From: Physcomitrium patens
Taxonomy: Eukaryota > Streptophyta > Bryopsida > Funariales > Funariaceae
NCBI RefSeq assembly: GCF_000002425.4
Contig: NC_037270.1
Location: forward strand, 11,916,494 to 11,980,493
DNA length: 64,000 nucleotides
Direction of reading: 5' to 3'
Positions 1-10,691 of the stretch are shown piece by piece (position 1 is the first letter of the stretch; each line of letters starts with the position of its first letter). Below the pieces are notes generated by a model. It worked only from the letters and a program-made list of their open reading frames with translations, did no database searches and was not told where the DNA came from. Position numbers and translations under genes: made by a program.

Positions 1-213
1 CCTATGGTTGAAATCAAAGATCATATTGAATTTGAGGTAGAAGAGGTATTAGATTCAAGGATAAGACATGGAAGGCTTGAATATCTGGTCCATTGGCATG
101 GATATGATATCAACGATTGTATGTAAAAACCAACTAGCAACCTTGTAAATGTACAAATGAAGGTTCAAAATTTCCATCAATGACATCCATCCAGATCAAA
201 AGTGACAAAATGA
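1..213 (+). pseudogene. Chromodomain end of an older chromovirus pol
   Basis: Frame 1 reads the C-terminus of a chromovirus integrase, including FEVEEVLDSR and LEYLVHWHGYDI. This closely matches the chromodomain of the full-length element at about 6487-6640. Stops (TAA near 124, TGA near 181) and the window edge break it. It is the 3' part of an element whose 5' end lies outside the window. Its third ORF and 3' LTR resume at 8188-8894, after two later insertions. Confidence 0.8.
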
Positions 214-493
214 GAAATAGTAGCTTGGTAAGATGGCTTCACTATGAAGATTCTTAGTTTTTGGCCTCATAAAGAAGGGAAGGAGGTAGCCTTTGAAGAG
301 ACAATTTTTTCAAATATTTAGAATAGTATAAGTCAATAATTTGAGTTCATAATCATAATCTATTTATATTCTTTTGGTCTTGTGTATTTTATATGATATG
401 GATAGTGAAGAGATAGACACCTTATTGGTCATACCATCTCAACCAAGTAGCTTGCAAAGTTGATCCTAAGATGAAGAGCCTCATGAACCACAA
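214..493 (+). pseudogene. Spacer and N-terminal remnant of the third chromovirus ORF
   Basis: From about 399 a decayed frame reads MDSEEIDTLL and then a DEEPHEP stretch. This resembles the acidic N-terminal part of the third ORF in the full-length element (6759-7181). It stops at the LTR-B insertion near 494 and appears to resume at 8188. The N-terminal match is weak; the C-terminal half at 8188-8437 is much clearer. Confidence 0.45.
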
Positions 494-1407
494 TGACGTT
501 GTCATGTTGTAATACGACTATATAGTGAAATTATAATCAAAGTTGAATTTCTAATTAATATCTAATTATCTTAATTAAATTATAATTTGAAGCATCTAAA
601 CATGGCTTTTATATTAGCCTCTTAGGTTATTTTCTTATCTTAATAGTTAGTAGGTTGAAGGTTAGTTAATAATTTTACCCTCTAGGTTGTAGAGACTCTT
701 CTACTACCTTAGAAAGACCATAAACTAATAAAATCAGGTTAGAAGAGGTAAATAATTAGTATAATTGGTACTAGGGTTAAGTTGAGAGTAGGATTGGAAT
801 AAAAAAACCTTATGATACATTAGATTGATACCTATGGGTCGACCATTTGTGAGACAGGATCGAAATCAAATCTTTGGCCACTAAAACGACGGCCTAGGGC
901 AAAATAGGGATTTATTTGAAGATCAAAGGTTAGTATTTGAGAGCTAGCTTAAAGTTATTTTCAAAGACATAAGAATTGTTTTGAGTGGATTTTGGAAGAC
1001 TTAGCAATTATTTTTCAAAGTTAGGAATTATATCAGTGATTTGGATTTTATATAATATAATTAGGACTAGAAATTTTGGTAGTTCGTGCAATTGATGTAA
1101 CATCTACAGTTGTAAACTTGGTACTCTTTGGATTATTGAGTGTACTAAGTGTATACAAATTTTTTTGATAATCTAACTGCATAGTTTAGAGATATCTAGT
1201 TTTTAGTATAAGAGAGTTTTAGAAGGTGGCAGTTTGAGGTTTGATAGAGTTTCTATGATATCTAAAGATCTATTAGTTGAATTTAAGTGAAAATTAGCAT
1301 GGTGTTGAAGGACTTGAAGATCAAGCTACACACTAATTTTAAGATAAAGTTAATAATTGGAAATGAAGAAATAATTGTTGGGATTTTTGCTTCACTTTTC
1401 AAGTTGG

Positions 1408-1949
1408 TATCACGGCCATAATCATGTAAGCTAATAATTACATATAGAAGTAGGTAAAAGTAAGTTAATTCTATAATATTTAATATGGAAGCTTCCTAGA
1501 AACTTCCTAGATGCTGTTTTGACTTCATAGGTGTCTTTAATTGACTTTTTGGATTAGAAACGTGGTCAACAAGTTGGCCATGTGCCACACATGTTGTTAG
1601 CTTGAAGATCAAGCTAACTATGTGGCCTACACGTAGAAAAACTTGCCTTGTAAGTCAAGGCATGTGCCCTACAAAGTCAATACATATTGGAGGTCCTATA
1701 GAACGTCGCAACGTAGCGTCTAGTTAGAGAGTATATATAGAGACAAGAGTGAAGGCTTCTTCACTCTTGTCAACTCCTTTCTTGCTTCTAGTCTAGTTTC
1801 AAGGGTCTCTAGTTTTCTTGTCTTTTGGCAATAGCCATTCCAGTTCCCCTTTCAATATATATACTTATTTATATATATTTTGTTACCTGTCTTTGAGTGA
1901 AGGCTCACTTGTCTGAATTATTTTTTTCATCGAGTTCTTGTCCTTGACA
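1408..1949 (+). repeat. 5' LTR of the full-length chromovirus
   Basis: It starts TATCACGG (the 3' copy has TGTCACGG, so the canonical TG has mutated) and ends TTGACA. A TATA box lies at 1732-1740, and a perfect 30-nt dyad at 1742-1771. Confidence 0.95.
1742..1771 (+). promoter_or_regulatory. TATA-proximal dyad/hairpin in the 5' LTR
   Basis: A perfect 13-bp inverted repeat (arm GACAAGAGTGAAG) surrounds the 4-nt loop GCTT. It starts 10 nt after the first T of the TATA box. It could be the 5' hairpin of the R region or a DNA dyad spanning the start site. The 3' LTR has an identical copy. Confidence 0.8.
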
Positions 1950-1969
1950 GATTCACAAGAGTACACCTA

Positions 1970-1981
1970 CAATATCAGAGC
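1970..1981 (+). promoter_or_regulatory. Primer-binding site, initiator-Met tRNA type
   Basis: CAATATCAGAGC matches 9 of 12 bases of the usual plant initiator-tRNA site TGGTATCAGAGC. Two of the three differences are G-to-A. It lies 20 nt after the LTR end, further than the usual few bases. Confidence 0.65.
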
Positions 1982-2162
1982 TTTGTCTAATCTTGATTAA
2001 GAGTGGATTACTCCTTTTTTCTTGATAAGATATAAGCATATTAGAAGTTGCGGATTACCCTCTTCTAAACTGATATTGTCCTTAGTATTTTCTTTGTCCG
2101 CAAGTCCTCTTTTCTAGTTGTCTTGAGCGATATTAGACATCTTCTCTCTTCTAAGTATTATC

Positions 2163-3136
2163 ATGGCAGAACTTCTTGAAATGAAGAGTGCAATGGCACA
2201 AATGCAAGAGCAATTGAGGGAGTTAATGCTTGCAATGCATCAACTCAATTTACCACCACAAAGAGCAACAAGATTAGCAAGAAGTGAAGATATAGAAATG
2301 GTTGGAGCTGCTTCAACATCTGCACCGAACCATGTCTTTTCTCCTATGGTGGAACACCCTTCAAATGTTAGAGAACCAAGAATTGCCCTACCCGAGAAGT
2401 TTGATGGCACCAGATCCAAGTTTCGAGGATTTATCAATCAAGTATAACTTGTGATTGAACTTCAACCCCAAAGCTATCCAACTCTAAGATCACAAGTTAG
2501 ATTCATTGGTACGCTTCTTTCAGGTTCGGCACTATCGTGGTTTTCATCTTTTTTTGAACAACAAGATCCAATATTGGATAATCTAGAGGCTTTTTTGGCG
2601 GAGTTTTGATCCATGTATGGAGAACATGATGCAATTCGTGTTGCAACCAATAAGATCCATATTTTACGACAAGGCAATCGATCAGTAACGTTATATGCTT
2701 CACAATTTCGACAACTTGCAACTGATATTAAGTGGGATGATGCTCCACTTATTAGCCAATTTCTCTATGGATTATAATATGAGGTAAAAAAATTAATGCT
2801 CAACTTACCTGATCCTCAAACATTGAGTCAAGCAATTGACTTTGCTATGAAGTGCGACAATCGCCTTTTTGAATTTCGATCTGAGAACCGTACAAGTGGA
2901 CCTCAATGTTACTATAATTCAATGGCAACACCAACACCTCTTCAATACATACATTCAAAAGTAGAGAATATGCAAATTGATGCAGTACGTTTCAAACCTC
3001 TTACTGAGCAAGAAAAGACTCGTCATTCGTCAAGAAGGATTATATTTATATTATGGATAACCAAAGCACACTGCTCAACATTGTCCAAAGAAACAAGGCA
3101 ATCACAAAATGAGGAGTATGGCTGTGAAAGAAGATA
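2163..3136 (+). pseudogene. gag of the full-length chromovirus, broken
   Basis: The frame opens at an ATG with a Met/Gln/Leu-rich, probably coiled-coil N-terminus (MAELLEMKSAMAQMQEQ). In-frame stops lie at 2445-2447 (TAA), 2607-2609 (TGA) and 2775-2777 (TAA). A frameshift lies near 3030. In the shifted frame at about 3040-3090 a CCHC zinc knuckle is visible (PKHTAQHC), but both leading cysteines now read TAT (Tyr) and a TAA sits inside it. These changes fit C-to-T or G-to-A decay. The product would have been the capsid/nucleocapsid. Confidence 0.85.
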
Positions 3137-3176
3137 ATATGTCGGAAAACGAATTTGTCCAGGTACAATAGGGACC

Positions 3177-6100
3177 GTGCGGCTGGATCCTTGCACAATA
3201 TCTAGTAAAGGTCCTATTCTCTCCTCAGAGCCCCCTCCTTGTTTTACATTAAATGTTATTTTAGGACCTAAATATTACAAAGTCTTTGCCTTATTAGATT
3301 CAGGTGCCTCAACGTGTTTTTTAGATGAAGAATGTACTAAAAGACATAGCATATCTTTAGTTAAGAAAACTAAACATGTTCATGTAGAAGTCATAGATGG
3401 TCGTCCATTATCTTCTGGAGATATTACTCACGAAACCCTTCCTATAGAAGTAATAATCAATGGTCATTATAGTTTTGTAGTATTTAATATCATTAGATCT
3501 CCCTCTAATCCTATCATTTTAGGTTTATCGTGGTTAGAAAAATACAACCCTCAAATAGACTGGATTTCTCGAACTCTTACTTTCTCTAAAAGTATAACTA
3601 ACAGTGTAGTTAAGCAAGTAGAGAGTCATAAGTCCAATTCAATTAAACCCGTATTTATAGGTGCAAAAGCTTTCTTGCATGCAACTATGAAAGAATCACC
3701 ATATATTATTTATGCTACATCCGTTTCTACTGGTGAAAAGACTTTAAGTGGCATTCCAAGCCAATATCAAGAATTTCAAGATGTATTTGAGAAAAAAAAT
3801 GCGGATACACTTCCGGAACCTCATCCCTATGATTGCTCAATTGACCTTCAAGAAGGAGCACAACCGCCATTCGGACCAATCTATAGTTTATCACAAAATG
3901 AGTTGCCTCAACTCAAGGAGTATATTGAAGAAAATCTAGCCAAGAATTTCATACGCCATTCTAAATCTTCCGCAGGAGCTCCAATTCTATTTGTAAAGAA
4001 AAAAGATGGATCATTGCGGATGTGTGTTGATTATCGAGGACTCAACAAGATTACCATTAAAAACAGGTATCCACTACCTTTAATATCCGAACTTCTTGAT
4101 CAGCTGAATCAAGTTAAGATCTATACAAAAATAGATCTTCGGGGAGCATACAATCTAGTACGCATCAAAGAAGGAGATGAATGGAAGACTGCATTTCGAA
4201 CTAGGTATGGACATTTTGAATACAACGTCATGTCTTTTGGACTTACAAATGCACCAACAGCTTTTCAACATCTAATGAATGATGTTTTTCGAGAGTTTTT
4301 GGACGATTTTGTGATATGTTATCTAGACGACATCTTGATCTATTCTAAGAATCTAAAATGACATGAACTTCATGTTCGTCGTGTGTTACAAAAATTAAGA
4401 GATGTAGGACTCTATGCCAAGATAGAAAAGTGTGTATTCCACACTACTCAAGTTGATTTCTTAGGTTACATCATTTCAAATGATGGACTTATGATGGATC
4501 CTGAGAAAGTTCAAACTATTATAGATTGGAAGATCCCAATAACGGTAAGAGATGTCCAATATTTTTTAGGATTTGCCAACTACTATCGGATCTTCATCGA
4601 AGACTTCTCTCGAGTTGCAGCTCCACTTACACGTTTGACTTGTAAAGACAAACTCCAATGGAATTAAGAAGCGGAAGTTGCTTTTGAATCTTTGAAGACA
4701 TCGTTTGTTTCTGCAACAATCTTGTATCGTGTTGATTTTTCCAAAGCATTCTTTATAAAAACAGATGCATCGGACTTTGCTCTGGGTGTGGTTTTATCAC
4801 TAATGGGAACAGATGACAAACTTCATCCAGTAGCCTTTCATTCAAGAAAATTCTCAGCAGCAAAAATCAATTATGAGATCCATGACAAAGAACTTCTTGT
4901 AATTGTGGATTCTTTTCAAGAATGGCGTCATTATCTAAAAGGCCCTTCTAGTCCAGTCACCGTGTATACGGATCACAAGAACTTTGAATATTTTATGTCA
5001 ACACGCGTATTAAATCGTCGCCAAGCTCGTTGGAGCATGTCTTTATCAAGATTCGAGTTCATCATCACTTATCGGCCAGAAAAACTACAAGGTTTATCCG
5101 ATGCTTATCTAGACGTTCTTATCTTGCACCAAAAGAAAGAGATGCAGCTTTTGAGCAACAAAAAATGGTTCTCTTGAAGCCGGAACAATTTCATCTTCGA
5201 GCAATAAAATCAACATTGATTGTTGATTTAACTTTCCTTAAGCAAGTCCAGTTAAGTATGTCTTCAGACCTTCTTGTTCATGATATCAAGAACAATTCTT
5301 CTAAATCTCATGATTCATCTGAATTTGAATTCAAGAACAACCTACTCTATTTTGAAGGACGCCTATATGTTCCAGAAGGAGAAGCACGTTTATGTGTTCT
5401 TCAAGCTCGTCACGACTTTCTAGTAGCAGGACATTTCGAATATAATAAGACTTTGGAGCTGATATCTAGGGATTTTTGGTGGCCTCAAATGTAGAAGGCA
5501 GTTAAAGATTTTGTACAATCATGTGATGTTTGCTCCAGATCGAAAATTCCTTGTAATCGACCTTTTGGACTTCTTCAGCCATTACCCATTCCAGAACAAC
5601 CATGGTCTTCTGCTTCTATGGACTTCATCATGAATCTTTCAATCTCAGGTTCTTATGACTCTATATTCGTGATAGTAGATGGTTTTACCAAGATGGCACA
5701 TTTTGTACCATGTACAAAATCTATCACAGGTGAAGAAATAGCTAAGCTCTTTCTTGACAATATCTATCATTATCATGGATTATCCAAGGATATTATATCA
5801 GATAGGGAAACTCAATTTGTATCAAGATTTTGGCGGACTCTTTTCAAGATTCTTAAAGTGGATATAAAACTATCTTCGGCATTCCATCCTCAAACTGATG
5901 GACAAACGGAGCGTGTTAATCAAGTTTTGGAGTAATATTTAAGATGTACTATTAATTACCAACAAGATGATTGGACAACTCTTTTGCCATTGGCAGAGTT
6001 TGCTTACAATAACACAGTACATTCTTCTACAAAACAAACACCTTTCTTTATTAATTATGGTTATCATCCACGACTTGATACTTTTAACTTTTCAAAAGTT

Positions 6101-6664
6101 GATAATCTTGCTGCGAAAGATTTGGCAATTCATTTATCAAAGCTACATGCAACGATGAAGGCGAAGTTAAAAGAGGCTCAAGAACAACAAAAGGCCAATG
6201 CGGATGTCTATCGAAAGAAACAACCATCATTTGTCTTAGGTGATAAGGTATGGCTACTTCGTCACAATATCAAGACCACTCGTCCTTGTGACAAGTTGGA
6301 CTATCGAAAGGTGGGACCATTTTCTATTTCTGCACAAATCAATCCAGTTGCATATCGTTTAGATCTACCAGAGTCAATGAAAATCCATCCTGTATTCCAC
6401 GTGTCTCTTCTTGAACCATACAAGACAATGGACATACCAAGAAGACGAGAAGCTCCACCTCCTCCTATAGAAGTGGACAATAATGAAGAGTTTGAAGTAG
6501 AAGAAGTCTTAGATTCAAGGCGACGTCGAAATAAATTAGAATATCTTGTCCATTGGCATGGATATGATATTAGTGAACATACATGGGAGCCAATAAAGAA
6601 TCTTACAAATGCAGTAAAGGCCGTGGAGGCTTTTCATAAACGACATCCATCAAAATCAAGATGA
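3177..6664 (+). pseudogene. pol of the full-length chromovirus, broken
   Basis: Aspartic protease: active-site DSGAS at 3297-3311, with a later ILGLSWL. Reverse transcriptase: [16 protein letters not shown] and catalytic YLDD at 4320-4331. RNase H: TDASDFALG near 4760. Integrase: HHCC zinc site (near 5405-5540), then D (MDF, 5618), D (SDRETQF, about 5800) and E (QTERVNQ, about 5905). A C-terminal chromodomain lies at about 6487-6640 (EFEVEEVLDSR, VHWHGY, HTWEP) with its aromatic residues kept. Breaks: TGA 4359-4361, TAA 4665-4667, a 1-nt frameshift near 5108, TAG 5492-5494 and TAA 5933-5935. Pol is probably fused to gag; the first stretch has no ATG. Confidence 0.93.
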
Positions 6665-6758
6665 AAACCTTCTTTAGAAAAGAAACAACATCTAGGCAAG
6701 ATGACATTCTACTTTCAATTCTTGTTCGTAGCTTTGTTGTAGTAGTGGCGCTCAGGAG

Positions 6759-7181
6759 ATGGAGAACCAACAACCAGCAGATTCAACTCAAGAGCCTTCA
6801 TTTGCTGACCTGTCGGACGAGACATTACGATTGTCACAACCTTCAAGATGACACAATCGAGATGAAGATCTTCAAGAATTACATGTTCTTCCTCGAATAG
6901 ATGGTGAGATACAACGCATTTGGTATCACGATTTGGGAAGGGACTCCCGATGTTTGGTGATTTTGCTAGAGGTAGGAACAACTCCTGATGGTGTTCCAAA
7001 TATTCTATTCGAAGGAAGTTACGAAGGTTTCAACAATGATCAAATAACTGGGTGGTCTTCCCGCCCTAGTATGGGACACTACCGATGGTTGAGAGGCCCT
7101 ATCAATCATCTTCGAAGAAAACAGAGATCAGAGTATGTGGCGAATACAATTCGTCGCATCATAGATTTTCTCAACATATGA
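6759..7181 (+). pseudogene. Third ORF of the chromovirus, function unknown
   Basis: An ATG at 6759 (MENQQPADSTQEPSF) opens a 140-codon frame that ends at TGA 7179-7181, just before the polypurine tract. Only one internal stop interrupts it (TGA, codon SR*H, near 6850). The N-terminal third is acidic and Gln-rich. The C-terminal part contains LVILLEVGTTPDG, GHYRWLRGPINHL and RRIIDFLNI. It lies in sense, about 95 nt after pol. Related frames occur at 8188, 14,758 and 17,127, with an N-terminal copy at 13,711. I recognise no family; it is not obviously envelope-like, as no membrane segment is seen. Confidence 0.75.
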
Positions 7182-7209
7182 TGACCGCTCCTCGTGGAAC
7201 TCGGCCCTA

Positions 7210-7222
7210 GAAGGGGGGGTAA
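7210..7222 (+). promoter_or_regulatory. Polypurine tract
   Basis: GAAGGGGGGGTAA lies directly before the 3' LTR, where plus-strand DNA synthesis is primed in this class. Confidence 0.85.
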
Positions 7223-7764
7223 TGTCACGGCCATAATCATGTAAGCTAATAATTACATATAGAAGTAGGTAAAAATAAGTTAATTCTATAATATTTAATA
7301 TGGAAGCTTTCTAGAAACTTCCTAGACGCTGCTTTGACTTCATAGGTATCTTTAATTGACTTTTTGGATTAGAAACGTGGTCAACAAGTTGGCCATGTAG
7401 CACACATGTTGTTAGCTTGAAGATTAAGCTAACTATGTGGCCCACACATAGAAAAACTTGCCTTGTAAGTCAAGGCATGTGCCTTACAAAGTCAACACAT
7501 ATTGGAGGTCATATAGAACGTGGCCACGTAGCCCCTAGTTAGAGAGTATATATAGAGACAAGAGTGAAGGCTTCTTCACTCTTGTCAACTCTTTTCTTGC
7601 TTCTAGTCTAGTTTCAAGGGTCTCTAGTTTTCTTGTCTTTTGGCAATAGCCATTCCAGTTCCTCTTTCAATATATATACTTATTTATATATATTTTGTTA
7701 CCTCTCTTTGAGTAAAGGCTCACTTGTCTGAATTATTTTTTTCATCGAGTTCTTGTCCTTGACA
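7223..7764 (+). repeat. 3' LTR of the full-length chromovirus
   Basis: It starts TGTCACGG, ends TTGACA, and has the same 542-bp length as the 5' copy. The TATA box and the 30-nt dyad (7557-7586) are intact. Confidence 0.95.
7557..7586 (+). promoter_or_regulatory. TATA-proximal dyad/hairpin in the 3' LTR
   Basis: Identical to the 5' LTR copy: perfect 13-bp arms, GCTT loop, 10 nt after the start of the TATA box. Confidence 0.8.
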
Positions 7765-8187
7765 GTTGGTGGCCAAGTAACATTAGTGCAATTTTTGGAG
7801 GTTTTATCACAATTGTAAGTTGGATTGGGCTTAAAAATCTTGAGCATATAGAAGAGTTACATTAACAATTGCAAGCAAAATTCCACAATTAGTGGACGGT
7901 CGGATTAGATGTTACAGCTTATTAAAGCTCACTGTTTAGAATTGGGCTTGTAAGAAAAATCTAAATTGCTTAAATATAAAAACAACATGGTAATTAGAAT
8001 TTATATATGGTTAAGACTACTAAAAAGAGTGTTTTAAGCACTTTTGAATTGAAATTCAAATTATATTCTTTTTGTATGGATGAAACCTATTAGGATTTCT
8101 TGGCTACTTGTGAAACACAATCTCACCTTCCACAGCTAAGTGCCCAATGTATTCTTGAGCAAAACAACACGTAATATGACAACGTCA

Positions 8188-8437
8188 AAGGATACCTAGT
8201 AATAGGTTGCTGGTAATTATGTTTGAGGTAGAACTTGCCTATAAAGGATGCCTAGAAGGAGTGTTTGTAAGACAATTCTGTAACAAAGATATCAAAGTTT
8301 ATACTTGGACAAAAGTAGAAGACTTGGAGCACTATTGATGGCTACAAGGACCTATTAATCATTTGTCTTGTGAAAAACATCAAGAATATATAGTGGATAT
8401 CATGCGACAGATCTTCAACTTCTTGCACGTATACTGA
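8188..8437 (+). pseudogene. C-terminal half of the third ORF, divergent copy
   Basis: The frame reads LLVIMFEVELAYKG, then EHY*WLQGPINHL and FNFLHVY. It aligns without large gaps to the third ORF at 6759-7181 (LVILLEV, GHYRWLRGPINHL, IIDFLNI). By eye about 35-45% of residues match, so this is a clearly older relative. The single internal stop is TGA in place of Arg/Trp. It belongs to the chromovirus remnant whose chromodomain is at 1-213 and whose LTR follows at 8485. Confidence 0.7.
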
Positions 8438-8484
8438 CTTGTAGCAATATTACTTCTTGGAGACATCAAAGCTAGAGGATGAGG

Positions 8485-8894
8485 TGATATCACAAATGTA
8501 TAATTGAAGAAGGTTTAAGAAGGTTCTTATATATTTTAGAAGATTTTAGAAGATTTTGATAGATTCTAAGAAGGTTCTAAAAGACTTTAATAGATTTTAA
8601 GAAAATTTTAGAGAGTCATAGGAGATCCTAGAAGTTTTTAAGAAGCTTTAGATGATTTAGGAAGTTACCAAAGAAGGATTTTAGGCTTTCTTTGTTCCCC
8701 AGCCTCACGAAATTTTTTCAAAAAGCTTCTTGGCACTTAGTATATATAGAAGTCGAGATTGAGGGGATCTTCAATGTCGACAACTGACTTCTTGTAGTCT
8801 ATCTAGGACCTTCTTGCTTTTTATCTGGTTATTACTTTAATGTTGAGCTTATTTTATTTCTTGATCTTGAGTCCTTGTCTTATGTGTAGTTCCA
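8485..8894 (+). repeat. 3' LTR of a second chromovirus family (LTR-E)
   Basis: It starts TGATATCAC after a purine-rich tract (GCTAGAGGATGAGG). The body holds degenerate tandem repeats of about 10-12 bp (AGAAGGTTCTAA, AAGATTTTAG types) at about 8500-8660. TATA lies at 8741-8749, then a 30-nt dyad at 8752-8781. It ends near TTCCA, where a minus-strand RT resumes. The copy at 22,645-23,066 on the other strand confirms the unit (410 and 422 bp). Confidence 0.75.
8752..8781 (+). promoter_or_regulatory. TATA-proximal dyad/hairpin in LTR-E
   Basis: Arms GTCGAGATTGAGG and CTTCAATGTCGAC pair at 11 of 13 positions around the loop GGAT. The start is 11 nt after the start of the TATA box. The sequence is unlike the dyad in the full-length element's LTR. 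Confidence 0.7.
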
Positions 8895-9435
8895 AACATA
8901 TATACCAAGATGTCATTTATGAAGACTGTTACTTATTTGTTCAAAATGTCTCAAATTAAATTGTTCATTTGACTTATAAAAGAAACTAGAGCATTGGTAA
9001 GGCCAAAAGGTAAAAGAAGCCATTCAAAAGGTCTATAGTATATAAAAATGTCTTCTTTTTTATATATCTCTTTTGTGATAGGTGTCTATTGATTGCCATT
9101 GTAATGATCTAATTTACTAAAGATGGTCACATCTTGAAGTTGATCAAGAAGTTCATCCACATATAGAAGTGGATATGCATTTTTAATAGTTTATTTTTTA
9201 AGACTTTGATAGTTGATACAAAGTCAAAGTCCACCATCCATCTTGGGTGCAAAGAATACAACTCCTCTCCATAGTAATATACTTTCTTAAATGAGGCTTT
9301 TCTCTAAAAATTCATTCAATATCTTATGCAGTTCTTGAAATTTCTTTAGTATTAGGCAATAAATTGGTCAATTTGCTAGTTTGGCTTCAGATAATAGTTC
9401 TATTGGAAAAAATGCATCTTTATTAGGAGAGACAT
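8895..9435 (-). pseudogene. RT remnant of a minus-strand gypsy element
   Basis: The minus strand reads ELLSEAKLAN, VVFFAPKMDGG, LYVDELLDQL, LLPFGLTNAL and an FINDILVY in the YxDD position. Gene order runs from high to low coordinates. LTR-E interrupts it right after the catalytic motif (8894) and a solo LTR-C at 9436. It is the oldest visible layer of the nest here. Confidence 0.75.
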
Positions 9436-10691
9436 TGTAGTACTATAATTACTTATAGTATGTAAAAATTAGTTAGAACATATAATATGTTCATAAGTCT
9501 TAGTGTATGTTAGAATGGTTAGTAGATTAATTTAAAGAAAGTGGATATAAAAAACTTTATTTTGAATTTTATCTATTTTGATTATAGCATTTAAAAAAAT
9601 TATACGACCTAAATATTTAATATGAAGCTTTGAGAGGAGATTAGAGCCTAAAGATGAAAATCTTAACTAGTAGGATGCTTATTGGGAAGGATGAAAGCAA
9701 GGCATGGTCAGATGAAGGCAAGGAATGGAGATCTTCATTCCTATTGGTCGAAGGCCATGTCCAATGGGCTTTAAGGAGGCTGCCTGAGGCCTTATTAGGG
9801 ATTAAGGTTTCTTTTTTGAAGTCATTTGAGCTTTGTAGGCTAGAATCAGCAAGTTTAAGTTTTTGAGTATGGATTGGATGCAAATTTTGTGTAATTTGGA
9901 GTATTAATGAAAGAATTATTGGCGCTCAAAGTTAAGGTATCAATTTCATACCTACTATCACTCTTTGGAGTATAACATACATTTGCAAAGAGCAACAAAA
10001 GATTGGAGACTAGGATTAGAGAGAACACCTCTTCAACTATACTTTTTATAGATTTTTTTGATGAATTTAGAATTTAGATGAAGAAGTTATAGAGAGTTGA
10101 AGTCAATACATCCAAATCAAAGGCTGTAAGTAAGTGATTTTGTTCACAATAATGGATTCACCCATATTTTGAGTTTTTAGACGAATTTTTGGCTCGAACT
10201 TTTTGAAGAAGATATATTATTTTATTAAAAATCTATACATACAATTTTTGTGGTATTTAAATATTTAATTTGTGAGATATGATGAAAATTACATATGGAT
10301 GTATAAAAATTAGGATTTCAAGCTATTGTTAGGATTTTGGTGATATCTTAAGTTTCGTAATGAATTTGTAGTTTAAATTTAGGTTTGGAAGTTGGTAAGA
10401 TCACATTAGTACTTCATATAAAATTTGAATAAGTTTGGACAGTTGGATTAGGAGATAAAAGGTATTGAAGTTCGAAAAAAATTCCATGTAAGGGTATATA
10501 AGGTTTTAGACGGTTTTATCATATTTTGAATGTTATTTGTTACTATGGGCTTATGTATTTGATGTAATTGCTCCAAAAAGGAAAATTTCATATATCAACT
10601 TAGGACTTACTTTACTATGAAGCTTGTTTGAGTAGTTAGTGATAACCAATAGCCTAGTACTTTCTTGAGGCAAATTCTCTCTATCTTAACA
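9436..10691 (+). mobile_element. Solo LTR-C, 1256 bp
   Basis: It starts TGTAGTACTATAATTAC and ends CTCTATCTTAACA. The length and both ends match LTR-C copies at 30,940-32,192 (+) and 19,063-20,338 (-). It lies within the protease-RT linker of the minus-strand element; frames on either side join as DLSSGI and PNKDAFFP. A roughly 200-bp core (about 9600-9800) is especially well conserved between copies. No clean target duplication is seen. Confidence 0.75.

Larger units (their letters stand above)
1408..7764 (+). mobile_element. Full-length Ty3/gypsy chromovirus, coding frames decayed
   Basis: Two 542-bp LTRs bound the element, with a perfect 5-bp target duplication GTTGG at 1403-1407 and 7765-7769. 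The order is LTR, primer-binding site, gag, protease, RT, RNase H, integrase with chromodomain, an extra ORF, polypurine tract, LTR. By hand count the LTRs differ at about 22 of 542 positions, roughly 16 transitions and 6 transversions. It is therefore fairly young but no longer autonomous: gag and pol carry stops and frameshifts. The chromodomain places it in the chromovirus branch. It sits inside a solo LTR-B. Confidence 0.95.
494..8187 (+). mobile_element. Solo long LTR (LTR-B), interrupted by a later chromovirus
   Basis: The LTR-like sequence runs from about 494/505 to 1407 and resumes at 7770-8187, about 1.3 kb without the nested element. It starts near TGTTGTAATACGAC, like the LTR at 24,755, and shares a GAAATCAAATC segment at a similar offset (near 850 and 25,070). 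The outer ends read TGACGTTGTCAT and ATGACAACGTCA, an inverted pair. Its 3' half is duplicated at 13,758-14,380. No convincing target duplication is visible, so the ends are approximate. Confidence 0.6.

Noticed and set aside
6661-6900. Frame overlapping the start of the third chromovirus ORF
   Set aside because: It is in another frame; homologous copies keep the frame starting at 6759.
9641-9883. Paired frames on both strands in the LTR-C core
   Set aside because: The core is conserved as DNA between LTR-C copies and the frames break in the other copies, so this is LTR rather than protein.
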